This document shows positions 4,625 to 6,895 of a stretch of DNA of 6,895 nt, in pieces. The stretch is taken from NCBI GenBank assembly GCA_900549195.1, contig URNK01000094.1:1-6895 (forward strand), given 5' to 3'. The notes under the pieces were generated by a model. That model did not search any database. It was not told the origin of the DNA and saw only the letters and a program-made list of their open reading frames with translations. How positions within the stretch are numbered: the first letter of the stretch is position 1; every line of letters begins with the position of its first letter. This stretch comes from an uncultured Collinsella sp. (lineage in GTDB: Bacteria; Actinomycetota; Coriobacteriia; Coriobacteriales; Coriobacteriaceae). Both the position numbers and the translations under genes were made by a program.

Positions 4625-6625
4625 ATGACCGAGGAGCTCAAGAAGCAGGGCATCGTCGATGGCGCTGCGGTTGTAGAGACAGTCGAGGAGACGGGCGTCG
4701 CGCCCGACCTGGACGAAGCCGCCAAGGCGGCGGAGCGCGAGGCTCGCCGCCAAGCGCTCTACGAGGAAAACGAACGTGCCGAGGACGAGCGCGCCCGCGC
4801 CGAGGCAGAGCGTATGCGCGACGTGGACGACGAAGACGAGGACGAGACGCCTCGGGATACCTGGGCGACGGTGCGCCGCCTGTGGAGTGAGGCTGCCGGC
4901 GACCATTGGCGCTTCTATATCGTGTTCGCGAGCATTGTGTTCTATGTCATCTTTAACACCGCCGCGCCGGCATATAGCGCCCGCGTGATCGATGAGCTGT
5001 GGGGCCACATTCAGGTGGCGTTTGCCAACGACACCACTTTCAGCATCACCTGGGAGAACTGCGGCAAGACCATTTTCGTCTACTTTATGATCTGGACTGC
5101 CGCTGCCTCGTTCTATGCGCTCCAGAGCTTTTTGATGTCGAGCGTCGCTGAGCGTCTCAATCTGCGCCTGCGCAACCGCATCGCGCAAAAGCTCAACCGT
5201 CTGCCGCTCGCCTATTTTGACGCGCATCGTCCCGGCGAGGTCGTCAGCCGCGCGACCAACGACCTGGACAAGATGTCCGAGAGCATGCAGCGCGGATTGC
5301 TGCAGCTGCTCGTGTCGATCGGCACGGTTGTTGGTGCTGTGAGCGTGATGTTCGTGTTCAGCGTGCAGCTTACGCTCGTCTTTCTGTTCTTTACGGCACT
5401 GTCGCTGCTGGTGACGAAGGTCGTCTCGCGCCGCACACACGATGTGACGGGCGAGCGCCAGGAGTGGGTGTCCAAGATTACGAGTGCGGTCGAGGAAGGC
5501 TATTCGGGCCGTCTGGTGATCCGCGCGTTTAACCGCGAACGCCAAAGTTCTGCCGAGGTGCACCAGGCCTCGGGCGAGCTGGCACGCGTGAGTGCCAAGG
5601 CCGACTTTATGATCAATGCCGTCGGCCCTGCGGTGCGCTTTATCGGCCGTTTGGCGCAGATCGTGATCGCGCTGGTGGGCTGCAGCATGCTGGTTGCCGG
5701 TCACATGACCGTCGGCGTGTTCCAGGCGTTCTTCCAGTTTATCTACGAGGCGTCCGAACCCATGACGCAGCTGTCGTTTACCTTCAACTCGCTGCAGAGC
5801 GCGTTGGCGAGTGCGGAGCGCGTGTTCGACCTGCTCGATGAGCCCGAGATGGAGGCCGATCCGCTGCCGGACGAGGCCGCCAAGCTGCCGGGTCGCGTTG
5901 AGGGTCGCGTCTCCTTTGAGCACGTGCGCTTTGGTTATTCGCCCGACAAGCCGCTTATGCACGACGTGTCGTTTACCGCCGAGCCGGGCCAGAAGATTGC
6001 CGTGGTGGGAACCACGGGCGCGGGCAAGACGACGCTCATCAACCTGCTCATGCGCTTCTACGAGATTGACGGCGGGCGTATTACGCTCGACGGCGTGGAT
6101 ACGAGCCGCATGGACCGCGGCGAGCTACGGCAGCAGTTTGGCATGGTGCTGCAGGACGCCTGGCTGTTCGATGGCACGATTGCCGAAAACATCGCCTACG
6201 GCTGTCCCGAGGCGACGCGCGAGGAGATTGTCGCGGCCGCACGTGCCGCTCAGGTCGACTTCTTTGTGCGCACTATGCCGCAGGGCTACGACACGCGTGT
6301 GGCTAACGATGCCGAGAGCATCAGCCAGGGCCAACGTCAGCTGCTGACCATCGCGCGCGTGCTGCTCAACAACCCGGCGATCCTCATCCTGGACGAAGCG
6401 ACGTCGAGTGTGGACACGCGCACCGAGCTCGCCATCGGCCGCGCCATGGACGCGCTCATGCGCGGGCGCACGAGCTTTGTGATCGCGCACCGTCTGTCGA
6501 CGATCGTCGATGCCGACCTCATCCTGGTCATGGATCATGGCAATATCATCGAGCAGGGTACGCACAAGGAGCTGCTGGCTGCCGAGGGCGCTTATGCCGA
6601 CCTCTACCTAAGCCAGTTCGCATAA
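4625..6625 (+). CDS. Heterodimeric ABC exporter subunit with catalytic ATPase site and charged N-terminal extension
   Basis: A 666-aa half-transporter. Six membrane helices (about 95-115, 148-172, 225-246, 248-266, 335-357, 362-384) precede an NBD from about 428. NBD motifs: Walker A GTTGAGKTT (462-470), Q-loop Q510, Walker B ILILDE (586-591) with catalytic Glu591, SSVD D-loop (594-597) and switch His622 in IAHRLSTI. The signature is degenerate: ISQGQ (566-570) in place of LSGGQ. With the partner's intact signature this half completes one working ATP site; its own altered signature faces the partner's defective Walker B, making the second, degenerate site. The first 80 residues are an unusual extension: an Ala/Glu/Arg-rich helix (about 30-65), probably coiled coil, then the acidic run DVDDEDEDE (67-75). 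The start follows the first ABC stop by one base, so translation is coupled. A strong terminator ends the operon. Confidence 0.95.
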   Translation: MTEELKKQGIVDGAAVVETVEETGVAPDLDEAAKAAEREARRQALYEENERAEDERARAEAERMRDVDDEDEDETPRDTWATVRRLWSEAAGDHWRFYIVFASIVFYVIFNTAAPAYSARVIDELWGHIQVAFANDTTFSITWENCGKTIFVYFMIWTAAASFYALQSFLMSSVAERLNLRLRNRIAQKLNRLPLAYFDAHRPGEVVSRATNDLDKMSESMQRGLLQLLVSIGTVVGAVSVMFVFSVQLTLVFLFFTALSLLVTKVVSRRTHDVTGERQEWVSKITSAVEEGYSGRLVIRAFNRERQSSAEVHQASGELARVSAKADFMINAVGPAVRFIGRLAQIVIALVGCSMLVAGHMTVGVFQAFFQFIYEASEPMTQLSFTFNSLQSALASAERVFDLLDEPEMEADPLPDEAAKLPGRVEGRVSFEHVRFGYSPDKPLMHDVSFTAEPGQKIAVVGTTGAGKTTLINLLMRFYEIDGGRITLDGVDTSRMDRGELRQQFGMVLQDAWLFDGTIAENIAYGCPEATREEIVAAARAAQVDFFVRTMPQGYDTRVANDAESISQGQRQLLTIARVLLNNPAILILDEATSSVDTRTELAIGRAMDALMRGRTSFVIAHRLSTIVDADLILVMDHGNIIEQGTHKELLAAEGAYADLYLSQFA

Positions 6626-6662
6626 GGTGGCAAAGGGGGCGGTCCCGCATGTCACATCGAAA

Positions 6663-6701
6663 AGAAGGCGCGCCGGGGGCGGATTCCCCGGCGCGCCTTT
6701 T
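6663..6701. terminator. Strong bidirectional intrinsic terminator of the ABC operon and the converging gene
   Basis: A perfect 12-bp GC stem pairs GGCGCGCCGGGG (6667-6678) with CCCCGGCGCGCC (6686-6697), with a 7-nt loop. It is extended by A-T pairs, giving TTTT (6698-6701) on the plus strand and TTCTTTT on the minus strand. It lies about 40 nt past the second ABC stop and about 36 nt past the stop of the minus-strand gene. Confidence 0.92.
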
Positions 6702-6736
6702 GTGCTGGCGTCAATGTTGTCGGTGGCCGTCCGCTT

Positions 6737-6853
6737 CTAGCGCTCGTCCACGAGCTTGGCGACGAGGGCTTTGAGCTCGGCCACCTCTTGCTCGAGTTCT
6801 TTGACGCGACGGGCGTTTTCGGTGATGCCCTGACGGTTGAGGGCGCTCTGCTC
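6737..6853 (-). CDS. C-terminal coiled-coil end of an unidentified protein (partial)
   Basis: The minus-strand frame ending at TAG (6739-6737) reads 38 residues, ending ELKALVAKLVDER. Residues 17-34 show an unbroken heptad pattern with Val or Leu at a and d positions (V17, L20, V24, L27, V31, L34), so the protein ends in a parallel-type coiled coil, probably a dimerisation helix. Codon use suits a real gene: third positions are mostly G or C. It converges on the ABC operon and shares its terminator. The rest is cut off by the contig end. The overlapping minus-strand frame that starts inside the adapter (near 6882) is a shadow. Such a tail occurs in many regulators and structural proteins, so the function cannot be assigned. 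Confidence 0.7.
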   Translation of the reverse strand, partial: EQSALNRQGITENARRVKELEQEVAELKALVAKLVDER

Positions 6854-6895
6854 CTGTCTCTTATACACATCTCCGAGCCCACGAGACTAGCGCTC
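6854..6895. other. Illumina Nextera (Tn5) adapter plus i7 index: sequencing contamination
   Basis: Bases 6854-6887 match the Nextera read-through adapter: the mosaic end CTGTCTCTTATACACATCT (6854-6872) followed by CCGAGCCCACGAGAC (6873-6887). The last eight bases, TAGCGCTC, have i7 index length and from memory equal index N723. Read on the minus strand from GTG, the adapter translates as MGSEMCIRD, a peptide known as a database contaminant. None of this is genomic. Confidence 0.97.

Noticed and set aside
4562..5962. Long minus-strand open frame (466 codons) opposite the second ABC gene
   Set aside because: Same antisense shadow effect; its composition is biased and no motif is present.
6652..6882. 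Minus-strand frame of 76 codons beginning MGSEMCIRD
   Set aside because: Its start lies in the sequencing adapter, and the genomic part is the Ser/Pro-rich off-frame of the real coiled-coil coding sequence.

Overview
The window looks like a chromosomal contig end from a high-GC gut Actinobacterium. I suspect Coriobacteriia and most likely Collinsella, but this rests on base composition, promoter style and general resemblance of the proteins, not on a marker gene. The first bases lie inside a gene that starts upstream. The last 42 bases are not genomic: they are Illumina Nextera adapter plus an 8-base index, so the real sequence ends at 6853.

Layout. Bases 3-395 are the C-terminal end of a sigma-54-activator-type regulator (AAA+ lid plus Fis-type HTH). 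A promoter then leads to a 191-aa single-pass membrane protein of unknown function (480-1055). It converges on a minus-strand nitroreductase-family flavoprotein (1111-1632), with a strong GC-rich hairpin between them that may belong to a dispersed repeat. A divergent intergenic region of about 294 bp carries a possible nitroreductase promoter and a structured leader ahead of a 96-aa protein of unknown function (1927-2217), which ends at a clear intrinsic terminator.

The main unit is a three-gene operon: a MarR-type regulator (2399-2899), then two half-size ABC exporter subunits (2887-4623 and 4625-6625). A TTGACG-17-TAATCT promoter precedes it. Two copies of an 18-bp operator-like box cover the -10 region and the start of the transcript. 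The genes overlap or nearly touch, and the operon ends in a perfect GC-rich terminator that also serves a converging minus-strand gene, of which only the last 38 codons (a coiled coil) are present.

How the genes work together. The two ABC proteins carry complementary degenerate and intact ATPase motifs, so they should form an asymmetric heterodimeric exporter of the TM287/288, LmrCD and BmrCD type. The MarR protein probably represses its own promoter and therefore the exporter, with release by a ligand that may also be a substrate. I see no CRISPR array, tRNA, rRNA, insertion sequence or clear novel defence or biosynthetic system. The points most worth follow-up are the paired operator boxes, the charged N-terminal extension of the second ABC subunit, the structured leader of the 96-aa gene, the repeat-like hairpin, and the adapter contamination.
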